Shown here: one piece after another, positions 1 to 6,154 of the stretch
Position numbering within the stretch: the stretch's first letter is position 1
Layout of the letters: each line of letters starts with the position of its first letter
Source: Chloroflexota bacterium
GTDB lineage: Bacteria; Chloroflexota; Dehalococcoidia; Lucifugimonadales; VGZR01
Assembly (NCBI GenBank): GCA_027625225.1
Contig: JAQBWG010000122.1
Span: 1 to 6,169 of the forward strand
Direction of reading: 5' to 3'
Length of the DNA stretch: 6,169 nt
Translations under genes and position numbers: made by a program
The notes under the pieces: model-generated
Databases searched by the model: none
What the model was told of the DNA's origin: nothing
What the model saw: only the letters and a program-made list of their open reading frames with translations

Positions 1-101
1 CTGTCGGAATCGAAAGCACGCAGGGAAAGGGCACATCAGTGTGGTTCTCCATCCCCGTTGCACAGTCCGACTCCGGCAAAGAAAACCGGAAACGGGCGTA
101 G
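1..101 (+). CDS. Sensor histidine kinase, C-terminal end (partial; probably PhoR-like)
   Basis: Only the last 32 codons are inside the window, read in frame from base 3 to a TAG at 99-101. The peptide begins VGIESTQGKGTSVWFSIPVA and ends with a short basic, hydrophilic tail. The pattern S-x-x-G-K-G-T-S-x-W-F-x-I-P matches the final G-box and last beta strand of the HATPase_c domain of two-component sensor kinases, which binds ATP and supplies the phosphoryl group for the kinase histidine. The gene lies directly upstream of a pst operon in the same direction. This makes it likely to be the phosphate sensor PhoR, whose partner regulator would act on the Pho-box-like repeats just downstream. The kinase call is fairly firm. 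The PhoR identity is inference from position, because the sensing and dimerisation domains are outside the window. Confidence 0.8.
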   Translation, partial: VGIESTQGKGTSVWFSIPVAQSDSGKENRKRA

Positions 102-151
102 AGCTAGCAGGCGGTCAGTTTCCAAAACTTCGACTAGTCTTCGTACAAGGA

Positions 152-195
152 CTGTTAAACGTTTGTTAATACTTCATTAACCGTCCGTTTAAGCT
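152..195 (+). promoter_or_regulatory. Putative Pho box: four tandem 11-bp repeats upstream of pstS
   Basis: Four contiguous 11-mers lie head to tail: ctgttaaacgt (152-162), ttgttaatact (163-173), tcattaaccgt (174-184) and ccgtttaagct (185-195). The consensus is YYGTTAANNST. The core GTTAA is exact in the first two; the third has A for G, and the fourth has one T for A inside the core. An 11-bp period places each half-site on the same face of the helix. It is also the geometry of PhoB/PhoP-type response regulator boxes, which are short direct repeats with AT-rich spacers. The position, immediately before the phosphate-binding protein gene, fits a phosphate-starvation operator. The repeat structure is seen directly; the regulator that binds it is inferred. 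Confidence 0.72.
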
Positions 196-197
196 CC

Positions 198-203
198 TAT
201 CAG
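198..203 (+). promoter_or_regulatory. Possible -10 element of the pst operon promoter
   Basis: The hexamer TATCAG matches TATAAT at four of six positions and lies just beyond the last 11-bp repeat. Regulator-dependent Pho promoters typically lack a good -35 element and have the activator box in its place, which would fit here. Transcription would then start near 209-211, leaving a leader of roughly 27 bases before the ATG at 237. A rival -10 candidate, TAATAC inside the second repeat (167-172), would instead put the later repeats downstream of the start. Weak evidence either way. Confidence 0.25.
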
Positions 204-236
204 GTGGGTGTCGTACAGTTCAGATTACAGAATGTA

Positions 237-1220
237 ATGACTGAGAGAATCACTACAACGTCCTTCCGTTTGAAGCTAGCCATAGCGGTCGTAACCATAG
301 TTACATCCACTATGGTTTCTGTTTCTTGCGGAGGTACTACGACGCCGAACGATGGAACAGCTGACCTTAAAGGGACCATTGAAATTGATGGGTCCAGTAC
401 GGTGTTTCCCATCACGGAAGCTGTAGCCGAAGAATTCAATAGAGTGAATCGTAAAGTTCAGGTCAACGTGGGGGTTTCAGGAACAGGCGGAGGCTTTAGC
501 AGGTTCGTAGTCGGTGAGACGGACATAAATGATGCGTCCCGGGCTATCAAGCCATCGGAGGAGGCCCAAGCGGCAGAAAACGGCATCGAGTTCATAGAAT
601 TCCGCGTTGCATATGATGGGCTTTCGGTGGCAGTTAATCCACGTAACGATTTCATCACTTGCCTGACGGTTGAGGAGTTGAAGCGCATATGGGAGCCGGA
701 GAGTTCTGTAGATTCTTGGAGCAGTATCCGAAGTACATTCCCTGATGACAAACTCAGACTATATGGCCCAGATACGGACTCTGGCACCTTCGATTACTTT
801 ACAGAAGAGGTGGTTGGCGAATCTCAAGCAAGCCGTCCGGACTACTCTGCGAGTGCCGACGATAATGTACTCGTTCAAGGTATAAGCGGCGACCGCAGCG
901 CACTGGGTTATTTCGGCTATGCCTATCTCATTCAAAATCAAGGCATCGTCAAGGCTGTAGCGATTGATGGTGGCGGCGGATGTGTCTTGCCCTCTCACGA
1001 AACGATCGCGAGCGGAGAATATACGCCGCTATCCCGACCCCTATTTATATATGTGAATAAGGCTAGTCTGGATAGGCCCGTGGTCGCGGCTTTCCTGCGG
1101 TTTTATATGGAAAACGCGGGGGTGCTTGCCGAGGAAGTCGGGTACGTATCGTTGCAGCCCTTTGAATATGACGAAAACCTATCTGTTATTCCACAAGAAG
1201 AACAAATTCCAAGTCCTTGA
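237..1220 (+). CDS. pstS: Phosphate ABC transporter substrate-binding lipoprotein PstS
   Basis: This is the extracytoplasmic phosphate receptor of the Pst importer, 327 residues from the ATG at 237. The N-terminus has a short charged stretch, a hydrophobic segment at about residues 12-28 and then SVSC-GG, an imperfect lipobox. This makes Cys31 the probable lipid-anchored first residue of the mature protein. Phosphate-binding loops typical of the PBP_like_2/PstS fold follow in order: GSSTVFP (52-58), SGTGGG (81-86), TDINDASR (95-102) and GPDTDSGTFDYF (about 167-178). Two further cysteines (about 142 and 249) could form a disulfide. The open frame extends upstream to a GTG at 204. That codon abuts the operator and would lie ahead of the expected transcription start, so the ATG at 237 is preferred. 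Neither start has a good Shine-Dalgarno sequence. It is the first gene of the operon, followed 27 bp later by pstC. The identity is secure; the exact start is less so. Confidence 0.95.
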   Translation: MTERITTTSFRLKLAIAVVTIVTSTMVSVSCGGTTTPNDGTADLKGTIEIDGSSTVFPITEAVAEEFNRVNRKVQVNVGVSGTGGGFSRFVVGETDINDASRAIKPSEEAQAAENGIEFIEFRVAYDGLSVAVNPRNDFITCLTVEELKRIWEPESSVDSWSSIRSTFPDDKLRLYGPDTDSGTFDYFTEEVVGESQASRPDYSASADDNVLVQGISGDRSALGYFGYAYLIQNQGIVKAVAIDGGGGCVLPSHETIASGEYTPLSRPLFIYVNKASLDRPVVAAFLRFYMENAGVLAEEVGYVSLQPFEYDENLSVIPQEEQIPSP

Positions 1221-1221
1221 G

Positions 1222-1235
1222 TATTCGATTGAATA
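1222..1235 (+). other. Small AT-rich inverted repeat between pstS and pstC
   Basis: TATTC-GATT-GAATA is a perfect 5-bp inverted repeat with a four-base loop, starting two bases after the pstS stop codon. Some pst operons have a hairpin after pstS that protects its message or reduces expression of the downstream genes, so that more binding protein than permease is made. This stem is short and AU-rich, with no run of T after it, so it is not a terminator, and any role is speculative. Confidence 0.2.
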
Positions 1236-1247
1236 GCGAGAAAACGC

Positions 1248-2207
1248 ATGGCGAGCGGTGATATTCTCCATCCATCAAGCGGTTTTGAAACCGCGGAAAT
1301 ACTCGCGACTGAGCGACGTAAGCGCCGGCGGCGCACAAAGATTCAAGGAAAACTCGTAAAGTGGTTTTTCATCTCCTGCGCGCTCGTTTCCGTACTGACG
1401 ACCATTGGAATTGTTGTCAGTCTTATCGTACAGGCCTGGGATTTTTTTATAGAAGTATCGGTATGGGAATTCATCACCGGCACCCGCTGGACACCGTTAC
1501 TTAAGCCACAATCGTTCGGTGTGCTCCCGCTTGTTGTGGGCACTTTACTGGTTTCATCTTTGGCAGCGGCTGTTGCGTTACCTGTAGGCCTAGCAACTGC
1601 CGTCTATATGGCAGAGTACGCTCCGGAAAAGTTGCGCCGAATCATCAAACCGGTCTTGGAGGTTCTTGCCGGCATCCCCACGGTAGTCTACGGTTATTTC
1701 GCTCTGACTTTCGTAACTCCATTGCTACAAGGTGTAATTCCCAACCTGATTGTGTTCAATGCGCTCAGTGCCGGACTCGTTATGGGCATCATGATTATCC
1801 CGATGATTTCGTCTCTTAGCGAAGACGCGATGATTGCTGTTCCACGTTCTTTGCGGGAGGCGGCATATGCTCTGGGGGCAACCAAGTTCGAGGTGGCAAG
1901 GAAGGTTGTTGTGCCTGCGGCACTTTCCGGCATCGTTGCGGCGTTCATCCTGGGCATTTCGCGGGCGATAGGCGAGACGATGCTCGTCACGATTGCCGCA
2001 GGTTCAACACCCCGGATGACGTTCAATCCAATTGAGGGCATCCAGGCGATGACTGCGTTTATCGTGCAGTTGAGTCTTGGAGAGACCCCTCATGGTTCGC
2101 TCGAGTACAACACTATTTTCGCCGTAGGTATTCTGCTATTCGCTATGACGTTGCTTATGAATCTACTTGGTTTCTGGGTAGTCCGCCGCTGGAGAATGAA
2201 GTACTAA
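1248..2207 (+). CDS. pstC: Phosphate ABC transporter permease PstC
   Basis: This is one of the two inner-membrane channel subunits of the Pst importer, 319 residues. A basic cytoplasmic N-terminus (RRKRRRR at about 23-29) precedes six predicted membrane segments, at about 38-64, 90-121, 137-160, 165-190, 225-255 and 290-312. The BPD_transp_1 coupling loop is clear: REAAYALGATKFEVARKVVVP, about 203-223, with EAA and the conserved glycine (Gly210) intact. This loop docks on the ATPase PstB. SRAIGETM (about 238-245) is the phosphate-permease hallmark just after the coupling loop. The start at 1248 follows only a weak ribosome site (gcgag), 27 bp after pstS. The stop TAA shares its last base with the pstA start codon, which indicates translational coupling. 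Length and motifs are ordinary for PstC. Confidence 0.96.
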   Translation: MASGDILHPSSGFETAEILATERRKRRRRTKIQGKLVKWFFISCALVSVLTTIGIVVSLIVQAWDFFIEVSVWEFITGTRWTPLLKPQSFGVLPLVVGTLLVSSLAAAVALPVGLATAVYMAEYAPEKLRRIIKPVLEVLAGIPTVVYGYFALTFVTPLLQGVIPNLIVFNALSAGLVMGIMIIPMISSLSEDAMIAVPRSLREAAYALGATKFEVARKVVVPAALSGIVAAFILGISRAIGETMLVTIAAGSTPRMTFNPIEGIQAMTAFIVQLSLGETPHGSLEYNTIFAVGILLFAMTLLMNLLGFWVVRRWRMKY

Positions 2208-3097
2208 TGGCCACGAACCCGAGCATCCAGGAGCAGTTAAACCCCAGGCTTTCATACAGGAAAAAGCTGGGCTCGGTAGTGTATTTCCTGCTTCTAGCCG
2301 CAGTGCTGGTGGGCATCGTCAGTCTCATCGTCTTGTTGGCGCGAATTCTGTTCGAAGGAATACCGTGGCTAAGCTGGCATTTTATATCTGACTATCCATC
2401 CCGTTTCCCTGAAAGAGCAGGGCTAAAATCGGCTCTTTTCGGCACGCTCTGGATTATGGGCCTGGTGGCGGCGTTCACAATTCCCATAGGGGTCGGGGCT
2501 GCTGTCTACCTGGAAGAATATTCGCCTAAGAATTGGTTCTCGAACATCATCGAAGTGAACATTTCGAACCTGGCGGGTGTGCCTTCAATCGTATATGGAT
2601 TACTTGGTCTCGCTTTGTTCGTGCAGTGGATGGCTATCGGGCGAACGGTTCTGGCGGGTGCACTTACCCTGACACTCCTGGTTCTACCCATCATCATTCT
2701 TGCTTCACGAGAAGCTATACGCGGAGTACCGGATGCGTATCGACAAGCAGGTTATGCACTAGGTGCTGACCAATGGCAAGTGGTCCGGCGGATTGTGCTG
2801 CCTTCGGCGCTGCCCGGCATCCTAACGGGTACAATTCTGGCGCTTTCACGTGCAATAGGAGAAGCGGCGCCGGTTATCGCTATCAGCGCGCTAGTGTACC
2901 TCACGTTCGTTCCCACAGATCCGTTAGACCGATTTACGGTTTTACCTATCCAGATTTACACCTGGGTTTCGCGACCGCAGGATGAATTCCGGGGGTTGGC
3001 TGCTGCAGGAATCATCGTGCTGCTTGTGATTTTGTTGTCTATGAATGCAATCGCTATCTATTTACGTAACAAGTACCAGCAACGGTCTCGAGAATAG
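2207..3097 (+). CDS. pstA: Phosphate ABC transporter permease PstA
   Basis: This is the second channel subunit, 296 residues, which forms the membrane heterodimer with PstC. It has six predicted membrane segments, at about 22-48, 74-102, 118-142, 147-167, 199-233 and 265-285. The segment IPIGVGAAVYLEEY (92-105), the stretch NLAGVPSIVYGLLGLALF (121-138) and SRAIGEAAP (214-222) are characteristic of PstA. The coupling loop, YRQAGYALGADQWQVVRRIV (about 178-197), keeps the glycine (Gly186) but has QAG where the classical motif has EAA. The ATG overlaps the pstC stop codon by one base (TAATG), so translation is probably coupled. A GGAG at 2191-2194 is the nearest ribosome-binding-like site, somewhat distant. 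The stop codon at 3095-3097 overlaps the AGGAG ribosome site of pstB. Clear family assignment. Confidence 0.96.
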   Translation: MATNPSIQEQLNPRLSYRKKLGSVVYFLLLAAVLVGIVSLIVLLARILFEGIPWLSWHFISDYPSRFPERAGLKSALFGTLWIMGLVAAFTIPIGVGAAVYLEEYSPKNWFSNIIEVNISNLAGVPSIVYGLLGLALFVQWMAIGRTVLAGALTLTLLVLPIIILASREAIRGVPDAYRQAGYALGADQWQVVRRIVLPSALPGILTGTILALSRAIGEAAPVIAISALVYLTFVPTDPLDRFTVLPIQIYTWVSRPQDEFRGLAAAGIIVLLVILLSMNAIAIYLRNKYQQRSRE

Positions 3098-3100
3098 GAG
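3096..3100 (+). promoter_or_regulatory. Shine-Dalgarno site of pstB overlapping the pstA stop
   Basis: AGGAG lies five bases before the pstB ATG and shares bases with the TAG stop codon of pstA. It is the strongest ribosome-binding site of the operon and fixes the pstB start at 3106. Confidence 0.75.
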
Positions 3101-3105
3101 TTCTT

Positions 3106-3930
3106 ATGGTGCAATCTCAACAAGAGTCCGAAACCCTAGAACCGGTCGCCGGGCAATCTCAATCCGATGAAAATGTACTTGCTGCCCGCAACCTCTCGGT
3201 CTGGTACGGCAACTTCAGAGCGGTGCGAGATATCAATCTGGATGTGAAACGCAACTCGGTGCTGGCTCTCATCGGGCCGTCAGGGTGTGGGAAGAGCACC
3301 CTGCTCCGGTGCTTTAACCGCATGAACGACCTTGTGCTCAATTCCCGAGTCGAAGGCCAAATCATCTACAACGGAACGGATTTGTACGCCCCTTCAACGG
3401 ACTCGACCGAAGTCCGTGCGCGAGTAGGTATGGTTTTTCAAAAGCCAAACCCCTTCCCCAAAACTATCTTCGAAAACGTGGCGTTCGGCTTGCGGGTTAA
3501 TGGCTTCAAAGGCAATCTTCAAGAAGCTGTGGAACGCTCTCTACGCCAGTCGGCGTTGTGGGAAGAAGTGAAAGACCGCTTGAACAGCAGCGCTTTGGAA
3601 CTGTCGGGAGGGCAACAACAACGGTTGTGCATTGCCCGTGCACTAGCCGTGGAGCCTGAGGTAATTCTGATGGATGAGCCGTGTTCGGCACTCGACCCGG
3701 TCGCTACGTTGGCTATCGAGGACCTCATCCGGCAGTTGGTCGCCAAGTACACCATCATCATTGTGACGCACAACATGCAACAGGCTGCGAGGGTATCGCA
3801 TGAGACTGCTTTCCTGATGGTAGGAGAGGATCGTGCAGGGTACTTAGTCGAAATGGACGCTACTGATAAGATATTCACGAACCCCAGCCACGAACAGACT
3901 GAAGCGTATATCACGGGACGGTTTAGCTAG
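3106..3930 (+). CDS. pstB: Phosphate ABC transporter ATP-binding protein PstB
   Basis: This is the cytoplasmic ATPase that powers phosphate import through PstC/PstA, 274 residues. All ABC motifs are intact: Walker A GPSGCGKST (57-65), Q-loop at Gln112 in FQKPNPFP, signature LSGGQQQR (166-173), Walker B VILMDEP (186-192) with catalytic Glu191, D-loop SALD (194-197) and switch His222 in VTHNMQQAAR. The PstB-specific features FNRMNDL (70-76), KPNPFP (113-118) and the C-terminal EAYITGRFS separate it from other importer ATPases. About 22 hydrophilic, Gln/Glu/Ser-rich residues precede the domain, a little longer than in the shortest PstB proteins. Its ribosome site overlaps the pstA stop codon, and phoU follows after 16 bp. 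The protein appears fully functional. Confidence 0.98.
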   Translation: MVQSQQESETLEPVAGQSQSDENVLAARNLSVWYGNFRAVRDINLDVKRNSVLALIGPSGCGKSTLLRCFNRMNDLVLNSRVEGQIIYNGTDLYAPSTDSTEVRARVGMVFQKPNPFPKTIFENVAFGLRVNGFKGNLQEAVERSLRQSALWEEVKDRLNSSALELSGGQQQRLCIARALAVEPEVILMDEPCSALDPVATLAIEDLIRQLVAKYTIIIVTHNMQQAARVSHETAFLMVGEDRAGYLVEMDATDKIFTNPSHEQTEAYITGRFS

Positions 3931-3935
3931 TAGTG

Positions 3936-3940
3936 AAGGA
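3936..3940 (+). promoter_or_regulatory. Shine-Dalgarno site of phoU
   Basis: AAGGA is six bases before the ATG at 3947, in the short gap after pstB. It supports this ATG as the phoU start. Confidence 0.65.
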
Positions 3941-3946
3941 ATACAT

Positions 3947-4612
3947 ATGCCGCGAGTAGATTTCGAACGCGATTTGCGACAACTTCAGGACGACCTTTTG
4001 TTCCTGGGAAGTATGGTTGAAAAGGCTATTGCCAAGGCCTTGGATGCGCTCAAACGCCGAGATTTCTCCGCTTCGCAAGAAGTCTTGGAAGAAGACAACA
4101 TTATTGACCGGAAGCGTTTTGAAATCGAAGAGAAGTGCATTGACCTGATTGCAACGCAGCAACCGCTCGCGCGTGATTTACGCATCCTCATCACTGTGCT
4201 CCATGTCGCTGTAGAGCTTGAGCGAATGGGTGATTACGCAGAGGGTATCGCGAAAATCAGCCTGAATATGGGAGACGAGGCACCCCTTAAGCCTCTCATT
4301 GACATCCCTCGAATGGGCGAGTTGGCAGCGAAGATGCTCCGGCAAAGCCTGGATGCGTTTGTTAATCGGGATATCGTCGGGGCACATAGCGTATCTGAGG
4401 CTGATGATGAGGTGGATGCCTTATATGAACAGGTCTATCGAGAATTGCTCACGTTCATGATTGAGGACCCGTCCAAGGTGAAGCGCGCGACGTATCTTTT
4501 GTGGGTTTCGCACGACCTAGAGCGCATCGCCGACCGGGCGACGAACATTGCCGAGCGGGTTGTGTATCTAGTCACGGGCAAACTCGTGGAGATGAAAACG
4601 TCTAAGTATTAA
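3947..4612 (+). CDS. phoU: Phosphate signalling complex protein PhoU
   Basis: This is a cytoplasmic regulator that links the Pst transporter to the PhoR-type sensor kinase and keeps phosphate uptake and Pho signalling in check when phosphate is plentiful. It has 221 residues, a usual length. It is wholly alpha-helical in character and built from two similar three-helix halves (about 5-105 and 115-215). Each half carries the PhoU metal-cluster motif E-R-x-x-D: ERMGDYAEGIAKIS (92-105) and ERIADRATNIAERVVYL (192-208). The opening FERDLRQLQDDLLFLGSMVE is typical of the family, as is the RDLRIL-x7-ELERMGDYAE block at the end of the first half. It is the last gene of the operon, preceded by a good AAGGA ribosome site. 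It ends five bases from the stop codon of the convergent antiporter gene, with no clear terminator. Confidence 0.96.
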   Translation: MPRVDFERDLRQLQDDLLFLGSMVEKAIAKALDALKRRDFSASQEVLEEDNIIDRKRFEIEEKCIDLIATQQPLARDLRILITVLHVAVELERMGDYAEGIAKISLNMGDEAPLKPLIDIPRMGELAAKMLRQSLDAFVNRDIVGAHSVSEADDEVDALYEQVYRELLTFMIEDPSKVKRATYLLWVSHDLERIADRATNIAERVVYLVTGKLVEMKTSKY

Positions 4613-4617
4613 ACGGA

Positions 4618-5994
4618 CTAGGCGTGACTCGCGTGTTCCACTTCAGACGTCTCTGAGAGAGTACTCCGACTTTGTCGGCTTAAGATAAACCATCCTAAGG
4701 CTCCGCCGATTACCGAGGCAATTAGGATACCTATCTTCGCGTCGTTCACGAGTTCGCCCGGTTCAAACGCCAGCCCGGTAACAAACAACGAAACCGTAAA
4801 CCCGATGCCTCCGAGTAAAGCTACGCCGAAAATGTGACGCCAGGTTACTCCAGCGGGCAGCGCAGCAATCCCACTTCTTACCGCTAACCACGTGAACAAG
4901 CTGATTCCTACCAGCTTCCCAACAATAAGGCCGAAAACGACTCCCAGAAATACCGGACTGGTGACCGATTCGCCAACGCCGCTACCGAGTGAGATTCCTA
5001 CATTCGATAGCGCGAATAGCGGCACAATGATAAAGGCAACCCATGGGTTAAGCATATGTTCGAGCCGTTCTAGTGGCGACTCGGCATCACGCGTCATCGT
5101 TTCCATGCCGTGAATCACGTCACGTTGCTTAGTGGTAGGCAGCGGTTGCGGGAGATCATGGCGCTCGAATTCATCCATAAGCACCCGACCGCGCTCAAGA
5201 AATTCGCTAGAATCCACTTTTACACGACTCGGGATGGCGGTCGCTATTATCACACCAGCAACCGAGGCATGGATTCCTGACTTCAGTATTGCGAACCATA
5301 CGGCAGCACCGAGGGCGGCGAAGACCAACGGGTTTCGAACTCCAACCCAGTTCGCGAGCGCCAGAGCAGCGACGAAGCCGCCTGCAATACCCAGGTTCAG
5401 CCATACCAATTCATCGGTATATACAATCGCAATCACCAGGACACCACCAACGTCGTCCACGATCGCAAGAGCAGCTAAGAATATTTTGAGCGAAAGGGGT
5501 ACTCTCTTTCCAAGCAAAGCCATAACACCCAGGGCAAACGCGATATCAGTAGCCATGGGGATGCCCCAGCCTCCGGCTCCTTCTCTACCAACGGTAAATG
5601 CAAGATATATGGCTGCCGGGACGACCATCCCTCCGATGGCGGCAATCGCAGGTAGTGCAGCTCGCCTGGGAGATGCCAGTTCTCCAACGAGTAGTTCCCG
5701 TTTTATCTCCAAGCCGACCATGAAGAAAAAGACTGCCATAAGGAAGTCGTTAATCCAAAAATGGATCGGTTCGTCAATCAGAAAATCGCCAAAGCCTATA
5801 GCAAGGTGGGTCTCCCAGAGGTGCTCGTAGCTTTCCATCCAGGGCGTATTAGCCCAGATAAGCCCCACTACAGCACATATAAAAAGAACGATACCGCCCG
5901 ACGCCTGGCGCTTGGAGAACCTCTGGAACGGCCGAAGCAACCACTCGATCGGTGGTTCCGTGGGAGTCGGTAGCTTGCGTGAAAATTGCACCAA
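4618..5994 (-). CDS. nhaA: Na+/H+ antiporter NhaA
   Basis: This inner-membrane antiporter exchanges internal Na+ for external H+ to control pH and sodium, 458 residues from the TTG at 5994. The residues known from E. coli NhaA are all present: Asp150 (MATDIAFALGV, equals D133), Asp180-Asp181 (AIVDDVGG, equals D163/D164, the ion site), Lys360 (IVGKLVGISLF, equals K300) and the pH-sensor acids Glu96, Glu100 (GLEIKRE) and Glu312 (RLEHMLNPW). GGIGFTVSLF (395-404) is the unwound helix XI. Two regions are longer than in E. coli: an N-terminal extension of about 20 residues and a hydrophilic loop at about 256-309. Similar long forms are common in other phyla. No ATG start fits: an in-frame TAA lies at 6004-6006, so initiation must be at TTG 5994, GTG 5991 or an unusual codon. 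It converges on phoU and lies downstream of a tRNA gene. Function is near certain; the start is uncertain. Confidence 0.95.
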   Translation of the reverse strand: MVQFSRKLPTPTEPPIEWLLRPFQRFSKRQASGGIVLFICAVVGLIWANTPWMESYEHLWETHLAIGFGDFLIDEPIHFWINDFLMAVFFFMVGLEIKRELLVGELASPRRAALPAIAAIGGMVVPAAIYLAFTVGREGAGGWGIPMATDIAFALGVMALLGKRVPLSLKIFLAALAIVDDVGGVLVIAIVYTDELVWLNLGIAGGFVAALALANWVGVRNPLVFAALGAAVWFAILKSGIHASVAGVIIATAIPSRVKVDSSEFLERGRVLMDEFERHDLPQPLPTTKQRDVIHGMETMTRDAESPLERLEHMLNPWVAFIIVPLFALSNVGISLGSGVGESVTSPVFLGVVFGLIVGKLVGISLFTWLAVRSGIAALPAGVTWRHIFGVALLGGIGFTVSLFVTGLAFEPGELVNDAKIGILIASVIGGALGWFILSRQSRSTLSETSEVEHASHA

Positions 5995-6044
5995 GCCTAT
6001 CCATTACCTTTCGAGCAAGATTGGTTCTACGGCTAATCAGGGCG

Positions 6045-6118
6045 TACCCCTGCCCGGATTCGAACCGGGGACACTCGGTTTAGGAAACCGATGCTCTATC
6101 CGTCTGAGCTACAGGGGC
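6045..6118 (-). tRNA. tRNA-Arg, anticodon CCU
   Basis: The reverse strand folds as a complete 74-base cloverleaf. The acceptor stem is GCCCCTG/CAGGGGT, closed by a G-U pair at 1-72. The D arm is GCTC...GAGC, the anticodon arm TCGGT-TTCCTAA-ACCGA, the variable loop GTGTC, and the T arm CCCGG-TTCGAAT-CCGGG. The discriminator base is A. The anticodon CCT (bases 6084-6082) reads the arginine codon AGG. CCA is not encoded, so the tail must be added enzymatically. No T-rich hairpin follows before nhaA. Arginine tRNA genes are frequent phage integration sites, but no integrase or repeated tRNA end is seen here. Confidence 0.97.
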
Positions 6119-6148
6119 ATGTTGTGCCGTGTTTTCTGTTATCGAGAT

Positions 6149-6154
6149 ATTTTA
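6149..6154 (-). promoter_or_regulatory. Possible -10 element of the tRNA-Arg promoter
   Basis: Read on the reverse strand, TAAAAT matches five of six bases of the TATAAT consensus and lies 30 bases before the 5' end of the tRNA. This would give a leader of about 24 bases for RNase P to remove. A matching -35 element would fall at or beyond the edge of the window, so it cannot be tested here. Confidence 0.35.

Noticed and set aside
131..140. GACTAGTC palindrome between the kinase gene and the repeats
   Set aside because: It is an eight-base palindrome with no extended stem and no T tract; it could be chance and gives no support for a terminator or operator.
3519..3914. A 131-codon open frame on the - strand, antisense to pstB
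   Set aside because: It covers the conserved C-terminal half of PstB, is rich in Ser/Cys/Arg, and matches no family I recognise; it is a by-product of the pstB codons.
4650..4660. TCTCTGAGAGA palindrome at the end of nhaA
   Set aside because: It is a short simple palindrome inside coding sequence, with no second copy and no context suggesting a binding site.
4666..4678. CCGAC-TTT-GTCGG hairpin near the phoU/nhaA junction as a two-way terminator
   Set aside because: It is a five-base-pair stem with no T run on either strand, and it lies inside the nhaA coding region. It is too weak to call.
5132..5830. A 232-codon open frame on the + strand, antisense to nhaA
   Set aside because: It lies wholly within nhaA, is rich in Ser/Thr/Pro/Arg/Ala as expected from reading a membrane-protein gene backwards, and has no ribosome site or recognisable domain.
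5860..6004. Short overlapping open frame starting at the reverse-strand ATG at 6004
   Set aside because: It overlaps nhaA in another frame, its purine-rich site is only two bases from the ATG, and its composition looks random. I mention it only as context for the nhaA start question.
6045..6118. tRNA gene as an attachment site of an integrated element
   Set aside because: There is no integrase, no duplicated tRNA 3' end and no change in composition nearby within the window.
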